Part shown: positions 35,241 through 46,494 of the stretch, in pieces
Numbering within the stretch: position 1 is the stretch's first letter
Layout of the letters: every line of letters starts with the position of its first letter
Source: Alnus glutinosa
Lineage: Eukaryota; Streptophyta; Magnoliopsida; Fagales; Betulaceae
Direction of reading: 5' to 3'
NCBI RefSeq assembly: GCF_958979055.1
Contig: NC_084894.1
Span: 24,335,616-24,399,615 of the forward strand
DNA length: 64,000 bases
Position numbers and translations under genes: made by a program
The notes under the pieces: model-generated
Database searches by the model: none
Told to the model about the DNA's origin: nothing
Seen by the model: only the letters and a program-made list of their open reading frames with translations

Positions 35241-35330
35241 TTCAACTAGTGTCCCACATTATTGTTTTAAATGTGGTGAACCTAGATATAGGATGACAGA
35301 ATATTGTAGAAAGGGTGACCATTATTAATG
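35241..35330 (+). pseudogene. gag zinc-knuckle remnant after LecRK-2
   Basis: This is the same fragment as at 29655. The knuckle is degenerate here: the His position is Tyr and an inserted triplet precedes the last Cys. Confidence 0.5.
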
Positions 35331-35650
35331 CAGTGAAAGGTGGAGATATCAAGAATTTTCATGATCACTCCAAAAGGGATATGAAGTTTCTCAAAAAGAA
35401 AACTAGAATTTACAAAGAAAATAGAGAAACATTTATAAAAGAAAATTTATTCAATGAAGGATAATGAAAAATAACACTAAAACATGATTTTATATAGAGT
35501 ATATACTACAAATTCTAATCCTAAGTTTAGTAAAATTAATCATGAACAAAAAATTAAATAAAGACTCCTAATCCTTAACGTATAAGAACTCTTAATTATT
35601 ATAAATAAATACTTCTAATTCTTAACCAACAATTTTTCTAATGAATTTAT

Positions 35651-35958
35651 TGTTAGAGAATATATTTCACATATTAAAAGGAAATATATTATATTGACAT
35701 TGTACGTTATTTCCTTTTTATAAGGTTGATTGTACTTAAATTTGATGGTAATCAAATCAATCCATTCTTATCTATCTCAATTCTCCTATAAATAGAAGTA
35801 TTCCGTATCGTGAAATGATTAATGAATAAAAACATAACGTAGTCTTTTAGCTTTATTCTGTAGATGTAAGTCATGAACCAAATCATGTAAAAACTCTTGT
35901 CTCTATTTTATTATTTCATTTTAATTTTCTTTATATTATATTATTATCTTTTCTTTCA
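35651..35958 (+). mobile_element. Copia-type solo LTR after LecRK-2
   Basis: TGTTAGAGAATATATTTCA to TTTCTTTCA in the same position as 30049. Preceding TTTAT and following TTGAT are the decayed target duplication. Confidence 0.75.
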
Positions 35959-36533
35959 TTGATTACGACATAAAACCCCTTAAAAAATAGCAAAACCTAA
36001 CCAAATTATCCCACATATGATGGATGATACTCTTCAACCATTCATTTTGAGTATTGTTGAATTCCATCCCATCTTCTTTCTTCACCAAGGCTTCATCTTT
36101 TTTTGGGGTTTTTAGAAAATTATTTGGAATGAACTATTGCAATCTTGTGCCCTTCCAAAGCAAACACGTACACATATTGTCCCCTCCTCTACCGGGAACA
36201 TCGACATCAAACTGCCAAGACATGATCCGCATCCATTTCAAACGCATCACAAATAACCTTATCATTATAATATTGGTCGGTTGAAATAGTTATCTTCACC
36301 CATCCAAATTAATTAGGGTAATAAATGAACAAGTTCGTTCAACGACCTATTTGATATTTACTTATATAAACTCGGTTTGTTTAATAAATGAACAGAATTT
36401 TAACATTTAATACTCGATTCTATTACAGCCTTGTATCTAATCTAATAAGGCAAAGGATGGTCTTCCCTTAATTGGTAGCTTCAAGTAATCCACAAGTTTT
36501 TTCTTTGGGTAAAATTCACATACCGTATTAAAC

Positions 36534-39474
36534 TGTGACGACCCTTTTTTTTTTTTTTTTTGAAAACATACAAATAAATCTTCACAGAAACACGACTACG
36601 TGTCGCTCAGCCAACATAACGTACACGTTCTATAACATGTACCTGATATTTATACTTACATCTAACACAGCGAAATATAAAAATCAGTGTGCAGCAGAAC
36701 ACATATTAATAGCGGAATTACATCTAATACATCATTGTTATCAACAATAAGAGTCATTTACAAATTTATCTATTTAAGGATTATAAAACACATTACATTA
36801 ATTACATACTAAAATACAGGCTCAACAAATACATATAACACGTAGAACATGAGCCATAAATAAAATACCCAAATGCGAACTACCTATGAGTCCGCGACTT
36901 ATGACTATCGTGATGTGCTCCAATCATAGCATCCCATATGCTAGGTGGACGAGTCAATATCTATATCCGCAGAACCTGCAACCAAAGCATCAATGTCTGT
37001 ACGGTTGCAGGAGTTGCCGCATCCGTACAGGTGGAATTATGAGCCTACTATCTAAGCATAAGTAAATACACTAAGACCTCAGAGGTATACTATTCACTGA
37101 ATTTTCGCAAAGAACCAACTTTTCTTTTCTAGTCGTGCGTACATTATAATAACCACTAATTTTATAAACTTTTGTTTGAAAACCCCATAGCTGATATAGC
37201 AAACACCGACTAATAAAAAACATTTAAAACATACTACGCAGCTAAGCTTATACGTAGTAGTTCCATTGTTGGAAACAACTACATACATCCTCACCTACTA
37301 TATTTCCTTTGATTTAGTAAGACTTAGAAAACAATGACATTTAAAACATGCAACCATCCGATAGAAATATACATAAGTTCTTTTCCATTGAGGCTTTTAC
37401 GCATACTAATACGTCTAGCATAAAACTACGTACCATATATCATAACGTGAAAACAAATCAATTATCATAAAGCAAATGCTATGCATGCTTGTCGTTTGTT
37501 TGCCTAAGGGAATTGAACCTCGGTCTTGTTCAATGCATAAGGGAATTGAAACCCGGTCTTATTCATTTGCCAAAGGGAATTGAACTCTGGTCTTGCTCGA
37601 TGCCTAAGGGAATTAAACCCCGGTCTTATTCGTTTGCCTAAGGGAATTGAACCCCGGTCTTGTACGATGCCTAAGGGAATTGAACCCTGGTCTTATTCGT
37701 TTGCCTAAGGGAATTGAACCCCGGTCTTGTTCATGTCATGCTCAATACTCATGCGCCAATACTATACATTTAATTTCATGGACATACCTTTAACACATGC
37801 TTTACTCATAAGACATAAACAATTCAACATGTCATTTTCTCAAACAATTTGCATAACTTAAATTTCCAACTGCAGCCAGCATCAAAACATAGCTTAAAAT
37901 TCTAACCGCAGCAGGCAATAAAATACTTCAAACCATATCTCAAAACATCAAACATATTTCACACTCAAATCTCAAATCATCTTAAATCACATAAACATTA
38001 TTGTCATATTTCAACATAATTAAAACTACTCAAAATATCCAAAACATATAATTAACATATTGTTGGTTCGATATGAAAAACATATTATTTGCATCCCTAT
38101 AAAATACATAAAAATAACTTTTCTTAGTGAGTAGAATGCTCACCTTGGCTGCGCGGATATTAAGTATTAGGTCTCCTACACACCACCTTGCAATGCGCCA
38201 CTGTGAAAATACACATTGCACATTATTTGACATTTCTAACATTAGATTGACATTTAGCTCTTAAATTGCTCAAGAGCTAATCCTTGAAAAACTCATAATA
38301 TTTTAAGGGTCCTAATTACACACTCATAATTCTAGACACTAACGAAACTCAATCAACACTAACCCAAAGTATTTACTTGGGGTTAGACATTAAAATCACC
38401 ATCTAAAATAATTGTCTATAACATCAAATATTAATCCCAAATTATATTCACTAATCTATAAATTATTTTCACTAATATTATTAAACCTAAAATTATTTTC
38501 ATTAATCTTTTACAATAATTATTTACTTATTAACATAATTCATTAACACATTTAAAATAACATTAACCCATAAGAAAGTCTTAGGATTAACCTCGAAAAT
38601 ACTATTTAAACTAAATATCCATAATTATTTATTTTTACTAACATTAGAACATAATCCATAAAATACTTATTTTTACAAATTAACAATCTAGGTTCTAACA
38701 CTTAAAAACCCTAAATTAATTTAACCCATCAAATTAGGGTTTCTAAACTTAAACCCAAAATTATAAAACTCTACCTCAAACACAATATTATTAACTCAAT
38801 AGCATTTACTAAGGGTTAATCACATAAAAACACTATTAAAATTTAATACCCGAAAGTTAGGCTTCAAGGAACTTACCAAAAGAATTTCACCAAACCAAAA
38901 CCCATGGTTTGGGTAGCTTCAAGTAAGTTCCAAGTAACCCATTACCTAAATAAAATACTAGATTAAGCACATATTTTAAGATTTTAATCCAAAATCTCAT
39001 GAACACGAGTTTAGTGTTTTACTTCAAAACGATCGGTGAAAATGTAGATCGGGCTTCGTAGATCACGTTGCCAGAGTCAGATTTAAGTTTGGACAGTTAG
39101 ATCTTTGTAGATCAAGAATTTTCTATGAAAAGCCCTTCCCTTTTTCTTCTGTTTGTTTGTTTGTTTTTTTTTTTTTTTTTTTTTTTTTTCTGAAGAGAGA
39201 CATTCTGCCTGTGTTTATGGAATAAGGCATTCTGCCTTTGTTCATTTGGTGAAGGGCCGCATGGCCCTTCATTTCTAAAAGGGCCACATGGCCATTTGTT
39301 AAATGGCCGAATGGCCATCAGGCTACACTTTTTCTTTTTTTTTTCCTTTTCTTTTACTTTTTCTTTTGACTTTTTTTTTTTTTTTTTTTTTTTTATTTCT
39401 TTTTCTTATTATTATTATTATTATTTTAATGGCCATTTGGCCATTGTTTTTCTTAATGGCCGTAAGGCCTTTTG

Positions 39475-39508
<34 letters not shown>

Positions 39509-39685
39509 TTCTAATTTCTTTTCTTTTCAATTTTCTTTCCTAATTCCTTTTATAATTTCTTTTTCTTTTTTATTTATTTGGACCTAAAAATATTCATTTA
39601 CATTTTTAATGACACTAAATTAATTTTAACCAATTATTCACTCAAATTTATTCTTTAATTATTAAATAATTTTTCGGACATTTCA
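36534..39685 (-). mobile_element. Large solo-LTR-like element D (minus)
   Basis: On the minus strand it starts TGAAATGTCCGAAAAATTA (39685) and ends with poly-A, AGGGTCGTCACA (36534); 3,152 bp. The perfect duplication TAAAC flanks it (36529-36533 and 39686-39690). The paralogous site without insertion, with a single TAAAC, is at 52164-52168. It is more diverged and shorter than A-C but keeps the candidate splice sites on the minus strand: exon 1 end 38877 (GTAAGT follows), exon 2 about 38200-38144 (GTGAGC follows), exon 3 start 36975. No coding frame is supported. ATGGCC-rich repeats lie at 39230-39470. Confidence 0.87.
37501..37735 (-). repeat. Minisatellite in element D, 33/34-bp unit
   Basis: Seven units of TGCCTAAGGGAATTGAACCC-type sequence alternate between two variants (TCTTGTTC and TCTTATTCGTT endings), so the higher-order period is about 67 bp. 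Element A holds a single related unit at about 17345-17375. It lies in candidate intron 2 of D. Confidence 0.9.
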
Positions 39686-39690
39686 TAAAC

Positions 39691-39754
39691 TACTGCCTAA
39701 TTGATAATGTCAAACCCAAACTTTCAATTTTGACAATGTTCTCTACTCCAAAAT

Positions 39755-39794
<40 letters not shown>

Positions 39795-40190
39795 TCAATA
39801 TTTACCTCAACGATGAAAATACCCTTAATAAAATAATTTTTTTTTAATAAAAAAAAAACCTGAAACTAAAAAAAAAATAAAAAGAAATACATAAAAAACC
39901 AAGGGTGGCCAAATTTAAAAATTAAAAGAAAACTAAAAAAGTTTTTTGTTCTTTTTATAATTTTTATAAATAAATAAAATTTTAAATTTTTTTTAAAAAA
40001 ATTATTATTATTTTTTTAATTTATAGGGGTATTTTTGTTTTATTGAAAAAAATTATAAGGTTATTTTTGTCTTTTTACTAGCCTTAATTAGTTAGGGGTA
40101 TATTGTCAATGTTTTGGTAGTTTAGAAAGACATTATTCCAATTAAAAATTTAAAGGGACATAGTCATTTAGGTGGTAGTTTAAGAGGTAT
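39691..40190. mobile_element. Long inverted-repeat element, copy 1 (hit by element D)
   Basis: The left part (CTCCAAAATTATT region) and the right end (AAATGACTATGTCCCTTT in reverse complement) are inverted copies about 100 bp long. The element extends left of element D to about 36505, because D inserted in its left arm. The intact copy is 52145-52645. A- and T-runs fill the centre, and nothing is encoded. Confidence 0.55.
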
Positions 40191-40196
40191 ATATGG

Positions 40197-40300
40197 GTCC
40201 CCAAGAGGTAGTTCAATCGGTTGGGGACTACACCTCATGAAGCGGAGGTTACTAGTTAGAATTCCCTCATCCCTTCTTGTGTGAACATGTCAAAAAAAAT
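40197..40300 (+). mobile_element. tRNA-derived SINE, copy 1
   Basis: TAGTTCAATCGGTTGGGG resembles a pol III A box and ACTAGTTAGAATTCC a B box, with CCTCATGAAGCGGAGG between them. It is followed by a TTCTTGTGTGAACATGTC tail and an A run. The arrangement and words fit a common plant tRNA-derived SINE. Copy 2 is at 52656-52763. Confidence 0.65.
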
Positions 40301-40601
40301 AAAATGAAATTATACCACCAAATTCTCACAAATGCCACTGTCTTTGTAAATCGCAAATCTTCCGATGGATTGTGCAACTTAATATTCAATATTAGGAATT
40401 TGAAGGCCATAATCGATGTGTGAGGATATTTTATTGGGTATAACATTATCTTCTATATGCGTGATATTATTTTTAAAAAAAAATTAACTAGTGTTATAGG
40501 GCAAGAATCAGGAAGATAAAATTGAAATCACAAGTATCGATTTAAGGCATTTGATATACAAAATTGATGACTAAAATCGAGTGGTTATTTATATGGAATA
40601 G

Positions 40602-40706
<105 letters not shown>

Positions 40707-40870
40707 CTTTAAAATGACTGTTTCTCTACAAAGAAGAAAAGCTATCCCTTAAAAAAAAAAAAAAAAAAAAAGTGAATAAAATTTCCAAAAAAGACCAATT
40801 ATTATTTATTTCTTCAAACTCAAAATTTATATAAATAAATAAATAAGAAATTAATATTCGATGGGGGGCT

Positions 40871-41033
40871 GGCCAACCCTAACAGAACACTAGGGGTGGT
40901 CAGACTAGTGACACCACCCTTGATGTCACCGACAATAGCCAAGGCTACTCCCATGGTTCAGGGGTGGTCGCGGCCACCACTCACGCTGCTTGGGTGGTGG
41001 CCGCGACCACCCTTGGTGTTCTGTTAGGGTGGT
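40871..41033. mobile_element. Hairpin MITE
   Basis: The ends CCAACCCTAACAGAACAC and, inverted, CCACCCTAACAGAACACC are terminal inverted repeats. A perfect internal palindrome has 19-bp arms, GGGTGGTCGCGGCCACCAC (40962-40980) and its complement (40994-41012), separated by 13 bp. The right boundary coincides with a jump into a LecRK 3' flank. The second copy (53325-53369 plus 59931-60035) is split by the hAT element. Confidence 0.65.
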
Positions 41034-41423
41034 TGTACTTAAGCTTTACATAGTACGACAAAATGAATTCAGTTGTTGCAAGCTTTATAGATCTTTATTT
41101 GAGTAGTGTTTGCAGAAACTAGATCGAGTGGTTCATCAAATTTTGTACTCTATAGAAGTTTTTCTTTCTTTTTTTCTTACTTAATAGGAAGCCACTCTCT
41201 CCACACAAGCATATTCCGACTCCCAATTCGTTACAAGTGCATGTGGTATACGTTGAAGATCATTGCTCAAATTCAAGCATTCAGGAGACATTCTAGACTC
41301 ATCCCTGTTAAATAAGTATGGATACTCGTAATGCTGCTCTTTCTAGCTTGGTGTGTGTGTGTGTGCGCGTGTGGGGGGGGGGGGGGGGGGATATATGCGT
41401 TTAAGTGGATAAAACTAAATAAT
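41034..41423 (+). repeat. Orphan LecRK 3' flank (second ghost unit)
   Basis: It starts abruptly in the middle of the conserved 3' flank (TACTTAAGCTTTACATAGTA) with no kinase sequence before it. Like 3685-4240 it is followed by the Mutator-like element. It carries a TG/CG microsatellite and a G run at 41376-41390. Confidence 0.75.
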
Positions 41424-42450
41424 GGGAAAATTACAATTTAGCCTTTTTAAACTATCAGTAATTTTTTGGATAGCCCACCGAACTACCAAGACTTGAACTT
41501 TGGCCTTCAAACTACGAAAATCTTTGAAAAATGCTCATTTTGGCGAAATATCTCCATAATACCCCTGCCATGTGTCATTTTTCAATTAAAAAATCAAAAA
41601 AAAAATCAAAAAAAAGGTAAACTAAAATATTATTTCTTATTTTTATTATTTTTAAAAAAATATGGGTGTTTGGGGTGGCGTTATTTCCCAACCGCGACCC
41701 GATCTTCCTAACACCCTTCTGGTCACCGTCCGTTTGCGACGCCATGATGACTGATTTTATATCCCGGCTCGATGAGTTTCGATTTTTAATCATCAGCTCG
41801 CTAATCTCAATCGAGCTCAAGCTCGCCTCACTCTAGAAAATATCCTCCACCTGAGAGAAAAGCTTGTGATCTTTGAGCCCTAGTTAGCTATTGACCAACA
41901 TTTTGAATGCGAAAAACTCACAGAGAGAAAAATGGATGTGAATATCGACGAACAAGTTCATGGCTGTTGATTTCTTTGTTAAAAACCGATCGAAGTCTTC
42001 GACAACGATGATAGGCTTGTTTGTCGTTTGTAACAAAACAAAATTCAGATTGGAATCATTCATAACCTTTGAAAGATCAATATCATAGACATCGAAGAAT
42101 ATGACATTAGTCATGTTCGCGTTCGGAGAGGCAGAGACAAGTTCGCCGAGTTGCACGCGTGTATCGTGCCCAGTGACAATGTTGGAAAGAAGCAGTATGT
42201 CTTCCGGTTGATCGCAATATTTTTTTAAAACATAAAAAAGAAAATTTTAGTTTTTTAAAAAAATTTGTTAATTTTTTAATTGAAAAATGACACGTGGCAG
42301 GGATACGGAATTATAAGAATATTCCGCCAAAAGGAACATTTTTCAAAGGTTATGGTAGTTTGGAGAGGGGGTAGGGTGCAAGTCTTAATAATTTGGGAAG
42401 CTATCCAGAGAAATGATAGTAGTTTGAGGAGTTAAATTGTATTTTTTCCC
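41424..42450. mobile_element. Mutator-like element with ~170-bp TIRs, complete copy 2
   Basis: GGGAAAATTACAATTTAGCC at the left and GTATTTTTTCCC at the right are ends of terminal inverted repeats of roughly 170 bp. The flanks AAATAAT and AAAACAAT fit one decayed 8-bp target duplication. The empty site is seen after LecRK-2 and LecRK-3 (ACAAAACAATTTAATAAA). Long TIRs and a GGGAAAA start are typical of MULEs. An 8-bp duplication is slightly short for MULEs, so hAT is an alternative. It encodes no transposase but contains a host gene fragment. Confidence 0.7.
41683..42212 (-). pseudogene. Captured BCS1-type AAA-ATPase fragment, copy 2
   Basis: The minus-strand frame is better preserved than in copy 1: FFDVYDIDLSKVMNDSNLNF, then the Walker B-like IIVVEDFDRFL, then VDIHIHFSLCEF, and after a stop the C-terminal block ISELMIKNRNSSSR. 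In plant BCS1/AATP1-type ATPases about 50-70 residues (sensor 1 and the arginine-finger region) lie between the Walker B part and the HIHF part. They are absent here, where the sequence passes directly from KKSTAMNLF to VDIHIHF. The P-loop half is also absent. It is therefore a captured, internally deleted fragment. Expression as an antisense or small-RNA source is possible but not shown. Confidence 0.7.
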
Positions 42451-42679
42451 AAAACAATTTAATAAAGAAATGAAAATCAATGACTGCATGTCTGATTTGA
42501 ATATTGATTATTTGTGATGTAGATGGAATAGCCTACAGTTTTATGCAGAATTAATCTCATTCGAATTTTATTTAAGCCTAATAAGGGCGACTTGGCCACC
42601 AGAGACTTCAGTAATATTCTTAGCTTTTTAATAAAAAATATTTAAGTAGTGATTTTTCTTCTATTTTCTTGCAATCACT

Positions 42680-43230
42680 TCAATTTTTCTTGGTTTTGTG
42701 GTGCCCCGCATAACCAGTTTTTCTTTCCCTGCACGTGGAGGAGGAAATAGACATGAAAGAATTGGAAATTTGAGCGATTTGGGAATCAAATTGGCACATT
42801 ATTTGAGCAATTTGCCACCACAGAAGGTGCTGATGGCAGTTGCCGTCAACCGATGCAAATCTATGTTTCGTGGATGAGGATGACGGGTTTAATTCTATTA
42901 TGTAATAGAGAAAATATCGAAGATCGATCATTGTGAAACATTTTGTCATTTCATTTCTTGGAGCTGGCTGAGCTCGAATTAGCCATTAATTGTATTTTCA
43001 ATTGGAGGTTCATGTTCCTCGAAATATCTAAATATTTAATCCATTAATCCTTCATTCTATCATTTATTGACCGTTTATTCGGTTACAAATTATCAACAAA
43101 AATACCAAAATAAAGAGAGCAATATTACAGCAACCTCAAGGCAGTTTCAACTAGTGTCCCACTACAATATTGTTTTAAATATGGTGAACCTAAACATAGT
43201 ATGACAGATTGTAGGAAGGGTGACCATTAT
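42680..43230 (+). pseudogene. Retrotransposon gag remnant (unit 3)
   Basis: Paralog of 29140-29712 with a shorter first part (about 80 bp deleted after CATGAAA). The zinc-knuckle part at 43168-43225 has its first Cys region changed (FKYGEPKHSMTDCRKG), so the knuckle is destroyed. Confidence 0.55.
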
Positions 43231-43399
43231 TAATGCAGTGAGAGGTGGAGATAACAAGAATTTTCATAATCAAAAGGTATATGAAGTTTATCAAAAAGAT
43301 AACTCGAATTTACTAAGAAATTAAAATAGAGAAACACCCATAAAATAAATTTTATTCAATGAAGGATAATTAAAAATAACACTAAAACATGATTTTATA

Positions 43400-43490
43400 T
43401 AGGAGAAATGCTTGGTTGTACGCTCTTATCCCACTCCTATCCCACCCTTATGTACTTGGACCAATAATGTGATAGATAGTAGAGAGAGTA
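43400..43490. repeat. ~90-bp private insertion in unit 3
   Basis: Relative to 29880-29895 this unit has an extra GGAGAAATGCTTGG...GATAGTAGAGA segment. It is probably a small MITE relic; no clear target duplication. Confidence 0.4.
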
Positions 43491-43651
43491 CTACTACAAA
43501 TTATAATCCTAAGTTTAGTAAAATTAATCATGAACAAATTAAATAAGGACTCCTAATGACATAATCCGATCCTTAAGGAATAAAAACTCTTAATTAATAT
43601 TATAAATAAAGACTTCTAATTCTTAACAAACAAGATTCCAAATGAATTTAT

Positions 43652-43931
43652 TGTTATATATTTCCTATATTAAAAGGAAATATATTATATTAATATTGTA
43701 CATTATTTTCCTTTTATAAGGTTGATTATACTTAAGTTTGATTGTAATTAATCAAATCAATCAATTTTTATCTATCTCAATTTTGATTGTAAAATGATCA
43801 ACAAATAAAAGCATAATATAGTCATTTGGGCTCTATCATGAGTATATAAATTATAGACCAAACCACGTAAAAACTATTGTCTCTATTTTATTATTCCACT
43901 TCAATTTTCTTTATATTATTTTTTTCTTTCA
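43652..43931 (+). mobile_element. Copia-type solo LTR (unit 3)
   Basis: TGTTATATATTTCCTATAT to TTTTTCTTTCA, preceded by TTTAT and followed by TTTAT. Orthologous in position to 30049-30333, with a small deletion near the start. Confidence 0.75.
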
Positions 43932-44439
43932 TTTATTACGACAAAAATACCCTTAAAAAATAGCAAAACCTAACCAAATTATCCCACATGATGGATGATA
44001 CTTCAACCATTCATTTTGATTTTTGAGTATTGTTGAATTCCATCCCATCTTCTTTTGGAATCTTTAGAAAATTATTTGGAATGAAGTATTGCAATCTTGT
44101 GCCCTTCCAAAGCAAACACATACACATATTGTCCCCTCCTCTACAGGGAACATCAACATCAAATTGCCAAGACATGATCCGCATCCATTTCAAGCGCATC
44201 ACAAATAACCTTATCATTATAATATTTGTCGGTTGAAATAGTTTATAGTTATCTTCACCCATCCAATTAATAAGGGTAATAAAAATTAACAAGTCCGTTC
44301 AATGACCCATTTGATACTCCCTTATATAAACTCGGTTTGTTTAATAAATAAATAAAATTTAAACATTATACTCGACTCTATTAGAGCCCTATATCTAATC
44401 AAATAAGGCAAGGGATGGTCTTCCCTTAATTGGCTCATT

Positions 44440-44800
44440 AGATGAAATTAGAATTGTCAATTTTTAACACGACTCTCGAATACAAAACGAATTTAACACA
44501 AAATTAAAGGGTTATGATCGAAGAGTCAGATCTCTTTAATTAAATAGGTCAGGTTATGATTGACCTAAATAGTCTTATTCTTATACTTTGATATGACCCG
44601 AACTCGACACACAACATGATGACATACAAGTTTTTACATGATTTGCGAACTCGACACAAATCCAAAATAAAATTAGAGAATTAAGGTTGAAGAAATTTAC
44701 CCGTTTAATTAAACGGGCCGGGTTACAGTTAATCTATATAGTCTTATACCCATGCTTTAACACAATCTGAACACGACACGCAAACACGAGCCACCGCCCT
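44440..44800. repeat. Two ~190-bp repeats (unit 3)
   Basis: Same pair as 30840-31200. The site near 44750 is uninterrupted where element C sits in the other unit. Confidence 0.65.
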
Positions 44801-45119
44801 AAATGTAAATGAAGCAGATCAGGTTGTACAAGCTTTGGGCAAGAACATTAATTCACTGCAGGCCTGCACATGATGAATAATAAAAGCTCCGTATACTCGG
44901 TGTACCATGAAAATACCTTAGGCATCACAAAATTGATTATTTAATTATTATGGATTGATATATCAAAGCAATATATACGTATCTTTTTCAATTACGTGAA
45001 GATGATGGGACCAAAACAAGTTTTCAATAGTCTCCCGGAACTTATCACAAACACACCCTGAATGAGATTTTGGGCAAAATCAAAGCACATGAAGGTTGAT
45101 TTTTTTTCTGAAACAAGTT

Positions 45120-46494
45120 TTGATATTTTTTTTCAAAAAAAGTAACCATAGAGTACGTCAAAATTAAAATGGTAAAATAAACGTGATAAATGAGTTTTAT
45201 TAGTAACATTACTCATTTATATATATATGAACGCATATAAAAATCAAGTTGAGATGAACTAATGAGGATAAAATTTACTCATAGCTAGAGTTAATAATTT
45301 TTTACTTGACTTGTAACTCGGCATGAATCTAATATAAAATTAAAGAATTAAAGTTAATGAATTAAGTAATAAATGACCTATATAATTTTATATTTATATT
45401 TCAACATGATTATAATTCGATATGATAACACGAATTCACACCTACTCGAAAAGAGGCCATAGAATGATCGAAAAAAAAAAAAATCATTGAAAAAACAGTG
45501 AAGATATTTTATTTCAAATGGTGGTAAGATTGCCAAGTACGAAGGTAATTAATATTGGGACAATTTTCTGTCCTTGTGGTTACAAGAAGGCATTGGAAGA
45601 ATCATTTTTCTATTGTCCTTTGAAAACACGCAAAACGATAAATGATGAGAAATGACAACACATCAATACGAAGAGGTTAAAAAGTCGTTTTCCTAATTAA
45701 TCACAATTTTTAGTCGGTCTTCTAATCTCTTTGGAGGGAAAGTGGTTGGTTCCCTGTGACTGGGGGAATTAGATGTTCAAATTTTGGCCGGTCTAAGCTT
45801 TAGAATCCAAAAGACTACTTTCTCAATCACAACCCCTAATTGACCGTCTACCCCTTTGGCTGTTTGTTAATATTTTTAATTAAAAACCATCCAGCATTAC
45901 TTTGTCATTTGAATAATCGTACAAGAATTTGTATTTTAAAAATTAATTTGTCTTCACCAATCTCTAAGGTCAGTGCATAATATAAAAGTGATAATTTTAA
46001 AAGTACATGTTCTTGGGGTCAATTGACAAATAAGGACATGTATTTTAAAAAAAAATCATTGAAAAAGCGTTGAAAATATTTATTTCAAATGGTAGTAAGA
46101 TTGCCAAGTACGAAGGAAAGATTGGGACAATTTTCTTTCCTTGCGGTTACAAGAAGGCATTGGAAGAATCATTTTTCTGTTGTCCTTCGAAAACAAAACA
46201 ATAAATGATGAGTAATGACATCTGATTCATCAAAAGGAAGTGGTTAAAAAGTCGTTTTCCTAATCACAATTTTTAGTCGATCTTCTAATCTCTTTGGAGG
46301 GAAAGTGGTTGGTTCCCTTTGACTGTGGCCTCTGGGAATTAGATGCTCACATTTTCTGATACTTCTCTATGTTTACAAAAAACGATCTTCCGCTATATAT
46401 GCTCGCTTCAATCTGTTTTGATCTTCTCCCGACCACGTTTAACATGAAAAAACGCCTTCGTTTACAAAAAGCAGTCTTTTTTCCTCTCTACCCA
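45120..46494 (+). promoter_or_regulatory. 5' flank of LecRK-3 with duplicated proximal block
   Basis: A ~310-bp block occurs twice, at about 45470-45785 and 46046-46352. Each contains GATTGCCAAGTACGAAGG, AAGGCATTGGAAGAATC and CTCTTTGGAGGGAAAGTGG. The other units have one. Directly after the second copy, 46349-46373 repeats part of the LecRK signal-peptide coding sequence (TTTTCTGATACTTCTCTATG). This adds 42 codons of open frame upstream of the family start. Confidence 0.7.

Noticed and set aside
40197..40300. tRNA gene
   Set aside because: Only the A- and B-box-like words are present; no cloverleaf or acceptor stem, and an A tail follows, so it is a SINE.
46369..46494. Extended N-terminus for LecRK-3 from an upstream Met
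   Set aside because: It depends on a private rearranged 5' block and would place 42 residues before the signal peptide. The ATG at 46495 is shared by all paralogs.
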